DNA of 64,000 nucleotides from Acinetobacter bohemicus ANC 3994 (lineage in GTDB: Bacteria; Pseudomonadota; Gammaproteobacteria; Pseudomonadales; Moraxellaceae), in the NCBI RefSeq assembly GCF_000367925.1, contig NZ_KB849165.1, positions 1 to 64,000 of the forward strand, given 5' to 3'. A program made the position numbers and the translations under genes. Below the pieces are notes generated by a model, which saw only the letters and a list, made by a program, of their open reading frames with translations, was not told where the DNA came from and made no database searches. Each line of letters starts with the position of its first letter. The first letter of the stretch is position 1. Shown here one piece after another: positions 55,268-64,000 of this stretch.

Positions 55268-57853
55268 ATGAAGAATAATTTTAATAGTTACGACACTTAT
55301 CAGATCTTTAATCTTATTGGGCAGCATAGTGAACTTAAAATTATTTTAAACACAATTTCCAAATGGCTTGAATTGCATATTCCAAATGCCTTAGTCACCA
55401 TTATGGTTTATTCAGAACAGGATCAGACTTTAAAACTTATTAGTGGCAATCAACACTTTTCTAAGCAGTATTGTAAAGCTATTGATAATTTAAAAATTGG
55501 TCCGCATCAGGGTTCCTGTGGCACGGCTGCATTTCTGCATAAGCTAGTGATTAGTCCTAACTTAATGGAAGATCCCAATTGGGAAGCTTACCGAGCATTA
55601 ATTCAGACAGAAAAGCTTTCTAGCTGTTGGTCTACACCGATTATTAGTGCAAAAGGTATTTTATACGGAACTTTTGGAACCTACTACCGCATTAAAAGAG
55701 AACCTACTGAACAAAATATTAATCTGTTGTTGCAAGCCGCGGCCTTAGTTGCTTTAGCTATTGAACTTGATAATGAACGCCAGCAAAAATTAGCAATCAA
55801 TGAAAAATACAGCTCTTTTTATACTTATCATCCTGATGTGATTTTTGAATTTGATACAGAAGGCTATGTAATAAATACTAATATCGCTTGTCGTGAAATT
55901 ACAGGTTTTTCTGAAGAACAAATTCAAGGCAAACATTATTTGACATTTATACCTGATGAATATCATGATCTAGTTGATACAGCATTTGAAGAAACGCTAC
56001 AAGGCAGGGCTAAACACTATGAAACTCCTGCTTACCATGCTTCTGGTGGGATCTTGTGGCTTGACCTGACTAATTTACCTATTATTCAAAACCAAAAAGT
56101 TACTGGTATATTTGCAATCGCACGTGACATTACCCTACGCCGCAAAAATAAGGAAACTTTACGCCTCTTAAAACGTGGAGTAGATGCAAGTCCGAATGGT
56201 ATATTTATTACTGACGCATCTGAAAAAATGTTAATTGTCTATGTTAACCCAGCTTTTCTCAAGTTAACCGGTTATACAGAACAAGAAGTCATGGGGCGAG
56301 ACTGTTCTTTTTTACAAGGTGCAGATACAGATTTTGATCAGATTACATTACTCAAACAAGCAGTAGAAGAACAAAAAGAGGTTTTTGTTACTGTAAAAAA
56401 TTATTGTAAAGATGGAAGCTGGTTCTGGAGTCGCTTAATGCTGGGACCTGTTTTTGATCAAGATGATAATTGCACTCATTTCTTAGGGATTCAGGAAGAT
56501 ATTACCCAGCAACGTATTCATGAAGAATATTTGGAATATCTACATAATCATGATCATTTAACTGGCTTACCCAATCAAATAATTTTTGAAAACTTTTTAG
56601 AAGATGCTTTTAAAAAACAACAGTACAATCCACAACCTTTAGTCTTGTTTTACATAGATCTGGATGACTTTAGATCAATGAATGACAGTTTAGGTTATGT
56701 AATTGGTGATAAAGTTCTCAAGAATGTTGGAAGCCGCCTTCAAGAATTTTTAAACCCAGATGATCTTCTCAGCCGCTATGCCGAAGATGAGTTTGTAGTG
56801 TTGATGGCAGATCCCCATGACCCAAAGAAAGTAATCGCAACTGCTGAAAAAATTCTTGATCTTATTTCACAAATTTTTCAAGTCGAGGGTCACACTATAC
56901 ATCTGAGTGCTAGTATTGGCATCGTAACAAATAACAATTCCATACAGCACTCTTCAGAACTTTTATCTCAGTCTGTTTTAGCTATGCAGGAGGCCAAAAG
57001 ACAAGGGCGCAATACTTGGAGCTGGTATGAAGAAAATAATAACAAGGTTGTCCAAAAAATAGATTATGCGCATCTTCGCCTTGAACTTATGGAAGCAGTG
57101 AAAGAGAAACAGTTCAATCTATTTTATCAACCGCTTATTCAACCATTAACTGGAAAGGTTAAGGGGGTGGAAGCTCTTATTCGCTGGTATCATCCACAGC
57201 GGGGCTACATCTTCCCCGATGTTTTTATTCCTTTAGCAGAAAGAACGGGACAAATTGTAGTTATTGGCCAATGGGTGTTAGAAAAAGCATGTACAGATAT
57301 TTCTGAATGGAATAGGAAACATAATAGCGATCTTACCGTGTCGGTTAATATCTCTCCTTTACAGTTTTGTAGAACGGGCTTTCTAGAAGGGCTTAAATAT
57401 GTACTTGAAGTCAGTAATTTACCTGCGAAATTACTCAAAATTGAAATTACGGAAGGAGTAATTATTAATGGAACCGATAGAGCAATAAAAATTTTGGAAT
57501 CGGTACGCGCTTTAGGTGTACAAGTCGCAATAGATGATTTTGGAACTGGTTATTCGAGTCTCAGCTACTTACGCCGTTTACCTATTAATCAAATAAAATT
57601 AGACCGTAGTTTTATTGAAAACCTTACTATAAATCATCAAGATGCAGCTATTGTTCAGTCTATTATCCATCTTGCACATCAGCTTAATTTAGAAGTGGTG
57701 GCAGAAGGAGTCGAAACATTAGATCAAGCTAGTTTACTCTATCAACAAAATTGTGATCTTCTACAAGGTTATTTTTATGCGCGACCAGCACCTATAACTG
57801 ATTTAAAACTGATATATATGTCATTAGATAGTTATTTAAAAGCTGAAAATTGA
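55268..57853 (+). CDS. GAF-PAS-PAS-GGDEF-EAL cyclic-di-GMP protein, probable phosphodiesterase
   Basis: 861 residues, cytosolic. GAF domain at about 20-180, PAS at about 185-300, PAS/PAC at about 305-425 (G-R-D-C-S-F-L-Q-G as in LOV-like PAS), GGDEF domain at about 430-590 and EAL at about 600-855. The cyclase signature is degenerate (Y-A-E-D-E-F near 505), so cyclase activity is unlikely. EAL is intact: E-A-L-I-R-W near 635, K-I-E-I-T-E-G, D-D-F-G-T-G-Y and A-E-G-V-E-T. The second PAS contains N-C/D-C-S-F-L-Q of flavin-binding LOV proteins, so blue-light sensing is possible. It is a monocistronic sensor-phosphodiesterase. Confidence 0.92.
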   Translation: MKNNFNSYDTYQIFNLIGQHSELKIILNTISKWLELHIPNALVTIMVYSEQDQTLKLISGNQHFSKQYCKAIDNLKIGPHQGSCGTAAFLHKLVISPNLMEDPNWEAYRALIQTEKLSSCWSTPIISAKGILYGTFGTYYRIKREPTEQNINLLLQAAALVALAIELDNERQQKLAINEKYSSFYTYHPDVIFEFDTEGYVINTNIACREITGFSEEQIQGKHYLTFIPDEYHDLVDTAFEETLQGRAKHYETPAYHASGGILWLDLTNLPIIQNQKVTGIFAIARDITLRRKNKETLRLLKRGVDASPNGIFITDASEKMLIVYVNPAFLKLTGYTEQEVMGRDCSFLQGADTDFDQITLLKQAVEEQKEVFVTVKNYCKDGSWFWSRLMLGPVFDQDDNCTHFLGIQEDITQQRIHEEYLEYLHNHDHLTGLPNQIIFENFLEDAFKKQQYNPQPLVLFYIDLDDFRSMNDSLGYVIGDKVLKNVGSRLQEFLNPDDLLSRYAEDEFVVLMADPHDPKKVIATAEKILDLISQIFQVEGHTIHLSASIGIVTNNNSIQHSSELLSQSVLAMQEAKRQGRNTWSWYEENNNKVVQKIDYAHLRLELMEAVKEKQFNLFYQPLIQPLTGKVKGVEALIRWYHPQRGYIFPDVFIPLAERTGQIVVIGQWVLEKACTDISEWNRKHNSDLTVSVNISPLQFCRTGFLEGLKYVLEVSNLPAKLLKIEITEGVIINGTDRAIKILESVRALGVQVAIDDFGTGYSSLSYLRRLPINQIKLDRSFIENLTINHQDAAIVQSIIHLAHQLNLEVVAEGVETLDQASLLYQQNCDLLQGYFYARPAPITDLKLIYMSLDSYLKAEN

Positions 57854-58933
57854 ATAATATTCTAATTTAAAATTTATATTGTTTAGTAATTAATAAATTT
57901 AATTGCTAAACAACCCGAACTCTATTTAAGGAGTGCTATTTGTTTTTCTTAAGCATGAAGACTGTTTTTAGAGTAAAAAATATTTTGATTTGATATGAGT
58001 ATTTAGAAAAATTAATGATATTTTATAAATATATAATTTTTATTTAATGGTTTTAAAGGAGATTTTCTATCTGTTATCAGGATTAAATAATTAATATAAA
58101 AAATTAAGAGAAATATTATTAGACCTCTTGCGGAAGTTAATTTAAGAGTATCCATTTTCTGATCTGTTTTGTTATCTTGGGTAATAATGAATTCTTTATT
58201 TTTTATGGGAGTTAATAACTTATACTTAATTTAATGAAGTCTTTTGTCGGCTAAATTAGTCATAATGCAATGATAAATAATAATTTTTTTCAAATATTCA
58301 TGTGTAATCTACAGTTTGTATTTTCTGCCAGTGTCGATCTGAATACTTATAATTTTTTTTAACTGCGGGTTGAAAATGACTTGTGTTTTTAACGTATGTT
58401 TCTTCTTTTTACCGCTATAGAATTTTTTAGGTCGCTTAATTTGTGATATCAATAACCACATAATCACCCTGACTAAAATTTTGATTCCTTTTATGTAATG
58501 TAAAAATTCGTGATTAAATTAGAGCATTTTCAACTTTCTGAATAGTACAATTTATATAGCTTTCAGCTAGACTATATAGTCAGTGGATAGCTTAAATTAA
58601 GTTATATCTCAAGGTAAGTTATTTAAAGTTAAAACTAATTATATCCTATAAACACAAAGAATCAGGTCTTCCATATTTTTCTTTGCAAGTTGAGCTTGTT
58701 GTAATACAAATACCATTTATTAATAATAAGGTGCTATGAACTCCAATGAGTCGTTAAAATTCCGGATTGTTAAATTGAGTTAAATTTTTATATTTTATGG
58801 GGCTAGTATAACAAATTTTTACTTTCGCAAGAGATCTATTTTAAAGGCGAATATTTCTACTAGTAGATTTTTAATAGCTATACTTTGCATAATACGTATT
58901 GTGTATTATTTTAAATACGAATGAAATTTTAAT
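57854..58933. other. 1.08-kb AT-rich gap without a convincing gene
   Basis: I see no ORF with coding character. A stem-loop at 57881-57911 (GTTTAG...CTAAAC, extended by AATT pairs) may end the GGDEF-EAL transcript. The rest is very AT-rich with many stops in all frames. It may be the decayed remains of a lost gene or a low-constraint spacer. Confidence 0.5.
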
Positions 58934-59551
58934 TTACTTAAAGTCAATTTCTTCATACATATGTGACATGCGCTCCTGTTTCGTTTGTAAATATCCTTTA
59001 TTAAAAATATTTAACCCTACTGTTATAGAGACACGGTCAACTACATTAATACCTAAATTTTTCAATGAATTAACCTTAAGAGGGTTATTAGTAATTAGCC
59101 TTACTTCTTTAATTCTTAAATAATCAAGCATAATAGTACACATATCATAGTGACGAGCATCTGCTGGTAAATTTAAAAGCAAATTTGCATCAACAGTATC
59201 ATGTCCTTGATCTTGAAGTGCATAAGCACGAATCTTATTAGTCAAACCTATACCCCGACCTTCTTGACGTAAGTATAAAATCACTCCTTGACCTTCATCA
59301 CTAATCATTTTCATTGTGGAATGTAATTGTGGACCACAATCACATTTTAATGAACTAAAGGCATCGCCAGTTAAGCATTCAGAATGTATTCTGACTAATA
59401 TTGGTTTCATTGGAATAGTATCTAGCCCTTTAGAAAGAGCAACATGTTCTTCACCAGTACTTAAATCTTGAAATGCTATAATTTCAAAATCGCCAAAAGC
59501 AGTAGGTAATTTAGATTTAGCCACGAATTCTATAGTCACTGATTCATCCAT
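58934..59551 (-). CDS. ribA: GTP cyclohydrolase II
   Basis: A 205-residue enzyme opening the GTP imidazole ring in riboflavin synthesis. Zinc ligands are in S-E-C-L-T-G-D-A-F and C-D-C-G, and catalytic residues in Y-L-R-Q-E-G-R-G-I-G-L. The length is that of stand-alone RibA, with no DHBP synthase fusion. It has no riboflavin neighbours here. I could not see an FMN riboswitch upstream. It could be the only ribA of the genome or an additional copy. Confidence 0.94.
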   Translation of the reverse strand: MDESVTIEFVAKSKLPTAFGDFEIIAFQDLSTGEEHVALSKGLDTIPMKPILVRIHSECLTGDAFSSLKCDCGPQLHSTMKMISDEGQGVILYLRQEGRGIGLTNKIRAYALQDQGHDTVDANLLLNLPADARHYDMCTIMLDYLRIKEVRLITNNPLKVNSLKNLGINVVDRVSITVGLNIFNKGYLQTKQERMSHMYEEIDFK

Positions 59552-60212
59552 TTACATTTTAGGAAAAATTAAAATTAAATACTCATCACTAAGCATTAAA
59601 AATAGATATAATTTACGGATATTATCTTTAAAATAATAAATTTTTAAATAAATACTTACTACATCAAATGTAGTAAGTATTGCCGTAATTAATCCAGCTA
59701 AAATTAACTTAATAATATCTTTGAGATATTAAATTTCAATCATAATAGTAGTTGTTTCATAGTGAATTTTTTGTGAAAATATATGAGTAAAACAAAAATA
59801 TTTAATGATTTCACTAATCAATCTGAATCCTGCTAAGCGAATACTTTACTAAATTGAATTGTTGGCTTCTTTGGGAGACAAAGCTGATAGACACATAAAG
59901 AAGCATAGATCCTCGCTAAATGGCCAGTAAGAGTGCAAACTTTATAGCTTTACCAGATTATATTTCCTCTAAAGAAGTTCAATAAGGTTTTTCTTGAGAA
60001 GGCTGCATTCTCAAATGCTTTTTGTTGTGTTTCAAAAAACGCCAATAGGTTATCGAATTTTTGAAAAAACTCATCAATCATGCAGAAGAAATATGTATGA
60101 GCCATATATGGGGTAAGGAACATGGTGGCTGAGGGCATAGGTTGAGTGGTGACTCTCTAATGGTTTTCAGCCACCTTTTTCAAGTCAATTTTTTATCCGA
60201 GATTCAGGTTAT
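59552..60212. other. Non-coding gap between ribA and the LysR gene
   Basis: The ribA promoter should lie within the first 100-150 bases. A perfect 14-bp hairpin is at 59651-59681. A 62-codon frame on the minus strand at 59950-60138 (phenylalanine-rich) may be a decayed gene end, but I cannot support it as a gene. Confidence 0.4.
59651..59681. repeat. Perfect 14-bp hairpin upstream of ribA
   Basis: The arm AATACTTACTACAT is repeated in inverse after a 3-base CAA loop, 100 bases upstream of the ribA start. It could be an operator, an mRNA leader structure or a terminator. Confidence 0.75.
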
Positions 60213-61100
60213 CTAAGAAGTTGTTTTGGCATCGCACTGTAACCAATTAACAATATTCATAACCTCACTGTTGGCACTATTTTTTCTTACTACCGCATAA
60301 AAATTATAGTCACAATATATGAAGCCAAAAGGAGCCATTATCCTTCCACTCAATATTTCTTTTTCTACTAAAATTTGAGGTGCTATTGCAATACCTAAGC
60401 CGGAAACAGCTGCCTCTATCATTAAATTTAGACTATCAAAATAACGTTCACTTGATTTATGCGGAGAATGAAGCCTTGATCTATCCAACCATATATTCCA
60501 TGCATTTTTATTTGAATTGGTATGAAGTAGTGGATAATTCAAAACATCATTTATTGTGTCTAGATTATATGTTTTACGATTACAAATAGGTCCCATGTTA
60601 TCAGGAAATAAAATGTATTTATCTAAAGACTCTGGAAGCATTTGATCTAGATTTAAACTATTGATAAAAATATCAATTTTTTCTTTTTCTAGTAACTTTA
60701 AATCATTGCATGTCATTAATTTAACATGGATATTCGGATAAATTATTTCGAGTTTTTCTAATCGTGGAATGAGCCAATTCGCCATAAAACTATGAGATGC
60801 TCCAATAACAATTTCAACGTCAGAAGATTTATTTGTTAACTCAAAGACACATTTTTCCAGATCGTTAAAAAAGTGAGTACAAAGGCAGAATAATTCTTCT
60901 GCATCTCTGGTTAAAGAGATAGTTGAGGAATGTCGAATAAACAATTTTTTATCAAGCCATTCTTCCAACTGTTTTATTTGATGGCTAACAGCACTATGGG
61001 TTACGCATAGTTCTTCTGCAGCTAAGCTGAAACTTCTATTTCTAGCCACCGCTTCAAATGCTTTCAAAGCATTTAATGGTGGTAACTTTCTACCTTTCAT
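60213..61100 (-). CDS. trpI: LysR-family regulator, GcvA/TrpI-like
   Basis: 295 residues from the ATG at 61100 (M-K-G-R-K-L-P-P-L-N-A-L). A TTG at 61148 opens the frame further but is not a typical start. The winged HTH is at about residues 5-65 (F-S-L-A-A-E-E-L-C-V-T-H-S-A-V-S-H-Q-I-K), followed by a periplasmic-binding-like effector domain. It diverges from trpBA as TrpI does in pseudomonads, where indoleglycerol phosphate activates trpBA. The symbol is by analogy of position and subfamily. Confidence 0.75.
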   Translation of the reverse strand: MKGRKLPPLNALKAFEAVARNRSFSLAAEELCVTHSAVSHQIKQLEEWLDKKLFIRHSSTISLTRDAEELFCLCTHFFNDLEKCVFELTNKSSDVEIVIGASHSFMANWLIPRLEKLEIIYPNIHVKLMTCNDLKLLEKEKIDIFINSLNLDQMLPESLDKYILFPDNMGPICNRKTYNLDTINDVLNYPLLHTNSNKNAWNIWLDRSRLHSPHKSSERYFDSLNLMIEAAVSGLGIAIAPQILVEKEILSGRIMAPFGFIYCDYNFYAVVRKNSANSEVMNIVNWLQCDAKTTS

Positions 61101-61202
61101 AGTGTGAATTTTTCTAACATCATGATCTAAAAATATATCAATTATCAAAAAAATGGAAATCTTTTAAGATGAAGAAAATTTTGATTCTTCAAGTGATATA
61201 AA
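61101..61202. promoter_or_regulatory. Divergent promoter region between LysR gene and trpB
   Basis: A 102-base AT-rich spacer containing partial dyads (ATATATCAATTATC), expected to carry the LysR activation site and overlapping promoters. No unambiguous T-N11-A box can be named. The trpB ribosome site is weak (AAGTGA). Confidence 0.45.
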
Positions 61203-62414
61203 ATGACAACACTGTATACAGGTAATGGTCCTGATAAATCAGGGTTTTTTGGTAAATTTGGCGGATGCTATATGCCAGAAAGTCTTATGCCTGCGCTTCA
61301 AGACCTAGAGCGAGAATTTAATATTATTCGGAATAAAGCCGAGTTTTGGACTGAATACCGACAAATTTTAACAGATTTTGTAGGTCGACCTAGCCCTCTG
61401 TTTTATGCAAAAAATCTCACAATGTATGCGGGGGGAGCCAAAATATATCTTAAAAGAGAAGATTTGAACCATACAGGTGCCCATAAGATTAATAATTGTG
61501 TTGGACAAATCTTGTTGGCTAAATTAATGGGTAAAACCAGAATTATTGCGGAAACAGGTGCTGGACAACATGGTGTTGCAACAGCAACAGTATGTGCTCT
61601 CTTTAAGCTTAAATGCACCATTTACATGGGTGAAACGGATGTTCATCGTCAGCAAATGAATGTTGATCGAATGAAATTACTAGGAGCTAAAGTTAAAAGC
61701 GTTAAGAAAGGTCGTGGAACCCTAAAAGATGCTATGAATGAGGCATTACGTGACTGGATCAGTAATGTAGATACGACCTATTATCTATTAGGAACGGGTG
61801 CAGGTCCTCATCCCTATCCGACCATAGTGAGAGAGTTCCAGAAAATTATTGGCATAGAAGCTAAAAATCAAATACTGCTGAAAGAAAATAAACTACCTGA
61901 TGCTTTAGTTGCCTGTGTGGGTGGCGGATCCAACGCATTGGGTTTAATGCACCCATTTTTACAAGATACGAATATCAAAATGTTTGGGGTTGAAGCTGGT
62001 GGAAAAGGAACAAACAGCGATGAGCACGCTGCATCTATTTCAAAAGGTAGCGTTGGCGTCCTACATGGTAATTTGACTTACTTATTACAAAATTCAGATG
62101 GACAAATTCTAGACGGACATTCTATATCGGCAGGATTAGATTATCCTGGGGTTGGTCCTGAGCATGGCATCCTGTTTGAAACAGGGCGCGTTACTTATGT
62201 TGCTGTAAATGATGAGGACGCAGTTAATGCATTTCAGATTTTAAGTCAACAGGAGGGAATTATACCTGCACTGGAAAGTGCTCATGCTATCGCATATGCA
62301 ATTAAATTGGCCAAAGAAATGCGGCCTGAACAGACCATTATTGTCAATTTAAGTGGGAGAGGTGACAAAGATTTAAATACAGTCAAAAAATATCTCACAG
62401 GAGTAACAGAATGA
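61203..62414 (+). CDS. trpB: Tryptophan synthase beta chain
   Basis: A 403-residue PLP enzyme joining indole with serine. Lys95 in T-G-A-H-K-I-N-N forms the Schiff base. The phosphate-binding G-G-G-S-N-A, E-T-G-A-G-Q-H-G-V-A and the monovalent-cation region are intact. It is TrpB1-type and should pair with TrpA. The stop overlaps the trpA start by four bases (ATGA). Confidence 0.96.
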   Translation: MTTLYTGNGPDKSGFFGKFGGCYMPESLMPALQDLEREFNIIRNKAEFWTEYRQILTDFVGRPSPLFYAKNLTMYAGGAKIYLKREDLNHTGAHKINNCVGQILLAKLMGKTRIIAETGAGQHGVATATVCALFKLKCTIYMGETDVHRQQMNVDRMKLLGAKVKSVKKGRGTLKDAMNEALRDWISNVDTTYYLLGTGAGPHPYPTIVREFQKIIGIEAKNQILLKENKLPDALVACVGGGSNALGLMHPFLQDTNIKMFGVEAGGKGTNSDEHAASISKGSVGVLHGNLTYLLQNSDGQILDGHSISAGLDYPGVGPEHGILFETGRVTYVAVNDEDAVNAFQILSQQEGIIPALESAHAIAYAIKLAKEMRPEQTIIVNLSGRGDKDLNTVKKYLTGVTE

Positions 62415-63193
62415 ACCGTTTAGACCAAAAATTAAAGGAATTAAAACAGGAAAAGCGAAGCGGTCTGGTGTGTTATTTTACTGCTGGAGATCCTGACTTC
62501 TCAGAAAGCTGTAATTTATTTAGTCAATTAGGCCAAGCTGGAGCAGATATTATTGAAATTGGCATTCCATTTTCTGATCCTGTTGCTGATGGGGAAATCA
62601 TTCAGGCCGCTCATATCCGAGCTTTAAGTGCTGGTCAAACTGTGAGTAAAACTATCGAACTGGTCAAAAAAATAAGGTTAAATGATAATAAAACACCTAT
62701 TGTATTCATGACCTATTTAAATCCAATTATGCAATACGATTTCGAAAAACTTGTATTTAAAACAGAAAACCTTATTGATGGCATCCTTATTTTAGATGTG
62801 CCACATGAATATCAAGATCATTTTAAATTGATATTAAATGCAAAAAATATGCACTTAATTGCTATGACAGCTCCAACCACTCCATTTGATAGATTAGAAA
62901 AAATATCAGAGAGTGCTACAGGTTTTTTATATCAAGTTGCAGAAAATGGCCTAACCGGAGGAAATTTAAATCTGCCCAATCTTGAAGAAAAGATTGCTGA
63001 AATAAAACCAATCTTTAATATCCCTATTGCAATTGGCTTTGGGATCAAAGATGAAAGCCATGTTAAAACCTTAGCAAATAAAGTAGATATGGTTGTTATC
63101 GGCTCAGCACTGGTTGAAACTTTTTTTAAGCAAGGTGTGGATGCGACAATAGAAAAGGTCAAAAAATTTGCAAAAGTACTTAGAGATAACTAA
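62411..63193 (+). CDS. trpA: Tryptophan synthase alpha chain
   Basis: A 260-residue TIM-barrel enzyme cleaving indoleglycerol phosphate. Catalytic Glu49 (D-I-I-E-I-G) and Asp60 (S-D-P-V-A-D-G) are at the canonical positions. The sequence is divergent in other places: the usual V-P-x-E-E segment reads V-P-H-E-Y, and the loop-6 region is A-E-N-G-L-T-G-G. It is translationally coupled to trpB and followed by a terminator. Confidence 0.95.
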   Translation: MNRLDQKLKELKQEKRSGLVCYFTAGDPDFSESCNLFSQLGQAGADIIEIGIPFSDPVADGEIIQAAHIRALSAGQTVSKTIELVKKIRLNDNKTPIVFMTYLNPIMQYDFEKLVFKTENLIDGILILDVPHEYQDHFKLILNAKNMHLIAMTAPTTPFDRLEKISESATGFLYQVAENGLTGGNLNLPNLEEKIAEIKPIFNIPIAIGFGIKDESHVKTLANKVDMVVIGSALVETFFKQGVDATIEKVKKFAKVLRDN

Positions 63194-63235
63194 TAGTTTT
63201 TGTACTTATTCAAGATATTTTTTATTAGCATGACT

Positions 63236-63278
63236 AATAGAAAAAACCGCTCATTAGGCGGTTTTTTCTATTATTTTT
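63236..63278 (+). terminator. Terminator of trpBA
   Basis: A 15-bp perfect stem (AATAGAAAAAACCGC with its complement) has a 7-base loop and a T-rich tail, 43 bases after trpA. Confidence 0.92.
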
Positions 63279-63503
63279 AATCATTTAGCAATAAATAATG
63301 TAGCCAAATTTGGAGGGTGATATAAGGTTTGCATATGGGAAAAAATCATCATTCCCGAAATTAAAAACGCTAATATTGTTATTACAGAGTTATATAATCG
63401 CATTCATTACTTATCAATCTTACCAGATGAGAGAGTAACCTTGTTTTGTTACAATTTCAATAAAATGTTAATTTTATTGAAAAAATTAAATTTTTAATGA
63501 ATC

Positions 63504-63544
63504 CTTATATATATATTTATAATAAAAATAAATATATATATAAG
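63504..63544. repeat. Perfect 16-bp AT hairpin upstream of the cold-shock gene
   Basis: The arms at 63504-63519 and 63529-63544 (CTTATATATATATTTA and its complement) have a 9-base loop. The rest of 63280-63744 has no gene and should contain the csp promoter and long leader. A hairpin of only A-T pairs could be temperature-sensitive if transcribed. Confidence 0.7.
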
Positions 63545-63744
63545 AAAACTTGATTAATTCAATTTTTAGTGTATAGTTAACTCAACTAGAAAAAAGTCTT
63601 GTTTCGGTAAATCTTCTTTAAGTATCGCAGTTTTAGTCATAATCCTTCGTTTTTTCAGATTTTAAGTCTCATTCTTTATTATTTTCAAAGTTATAATCAG
63701 TCAATAATTTGACTAAAAATTATTAAAAATCAGTAGGATATATT

Positions 63745-63960
63745 ATGTCAAACTCAAATGTTGTTAAAGGTACTGTGAAGTGGTTCAACGAAACTAAAGG
63801 TTTTGGTTTTATTCAACAAGAATCAGGTCCAGATGTTTTTGCTCATTTTAGCGAAATCGCTAGTTCAGGTTTCAAAACCTTACTTGAAGGTCAAATGGTT
63901 GAATTCAGTGTAGCTCAAGGTCAAAAAGGACCAAATGCTGTAAATATTGTTGCTATATAA
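63745..63960 (+). CDS. Cold-shock protein (CspA family)
   Basis: A 71-residue OB-fold RNA chaperone with RNP1 (K-G-F-G-F-I) and RNP2 (V-F-A-H-F) motifs. A GTAGGATAT ribosome site precedes the ATG. It has a long AT-rich upstream region as usual for csp genes, and a hairpin follows. Confidence 0.96.
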   Translation: MSNSNVVKGTVKWFNETKGFGFIQQESGPDVFAHFSEIASSGFKTLLEGQMVEFSVAQGQKGPNAVNIVAI

Positions 63961-63982
63961 GTAATAATAAGCAGTAATAAAA

Positions 63983-64000
63983 AAGCACTAATCAGTGCTT
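63983..64000 (+). terminator. Probable terminator of the csp gene, cut by the window edge
   Basis: A 6-bp stem AAGCAC/GTGCTT with a 6-base loop. The expected T tract would lie beyond position 64000. Confidence 0.6.

Noticed and set aside
59552..59900. FMN riboswitch upstream of ribA
   Set aside because: No RFN-like conserved boxes; only an AT-rich leader and one simple hairpin are visible.
59950..60138. 62-codon ORF on the minus strand
   Set aside because: Phenylalanine-rich, no ribosome site, no recognised family; treated as part of the non-coding gap.
61101..61148. TTG start for the LysR gene
   Set aside because: It would add 16 residues before the usual LysR N-terminus and has no ribosome site.

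Overview
The window is AT-rich bacterial chromosome. The mix of genes points to a gamma-proteobacterium of the Moraxellaceae, most likely Acinetobacter: ESPR-type two-partner secretion giants, a BigR/YedE/persulfide-dioxygenase locus, ohrR-ohr, P4-type integrase, and IS1, IS4, IS6, IS30, IS481 and IS605 elements. The genus is an inference from family content and base composition. No rRNA, tRNA or other species marker is present.

Layout. (1) 0.8-11.5 kb: a two-partner secretion pair, a TpsB pore and a 2,989-residue FhaB/CdiA-like exoprotein with no recognisable C-terminal toxin. (2) 11.5-12.7 kb: a degenerate hipBA module. Its hipA lost the kinase half and is fused to IS30 debris, and the module is enclosed by 64-bp inverted repeats with 61 of 64 positions matching. 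(3) 12.7-13.6 kb: a gene whose C-terminal half resembles recombination directionality factors. (4) 13.8-26.5 kb: a complete contact-dependent inhibition (CDI) locus, cdiB-cdiA-cdiI. CdiA has a VENN motif and an EndoU-like C-terminal domain, and an orphan copy of its pretoxin region lies downstream. (5) 26.6-36.3 kb: a recombinase region with an unknown 222-residue protein, a 1,683-residue tyrosine recombinase and a second recombinase broken by IS1. An ohrR-ohr peroxide-resistance pair sits between the two recombinases. (6) 36.4-46 kb: a pile of nested, mutually interrupting insertion sequences: IS481, two inverted IS1 copies, IS6 and IS30 remnants, IS605 with tnpA/tnpB, and an IS4 element inside the IS605 end. 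These have cut up a HINT polymorphic-toxin gene and the end of an integrase. (7) 46-50.8 kb: a small regulator, a possible 36-residue membrane protein and two further hipA/hipB pairs of opposite gene order. (8) 50.9-54.8 kb: a reactive-sulfur operon: BigR-type ArsR repressor, two YeeE/YedE half-transporters, persulfide dioxygenase, TauE exporter, rhodanese and an AhpD-like protein. (9) 55.3-64 kb: a GAF-PAS-PAS-GGDEF-EAL protein with a degenerate GGDEF motif, ribA, a LysR regulator divergent from trpBA, and a cold-shock gene.

How the parts fit. The first 26 kb and the HipA modules form a competition and toxin-antitoxin region. CdiB exports CdiA, CdiI should protect the producer, and the orphan pretoxin copy is homology that could support toxin exchange. 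The mobile-element pile explains most of the broken genes. The sulfur operon is a coherent detoxification unit under a thiol-sensing repressor. The least understood pieces are the giant multi-segment tyrosine recombinase with its partner, the IR-bounded hipBA remnant, and the IS605 tnpB whose RNA-guide end is cut off by an IS4 insertion exactly at its stop codon.
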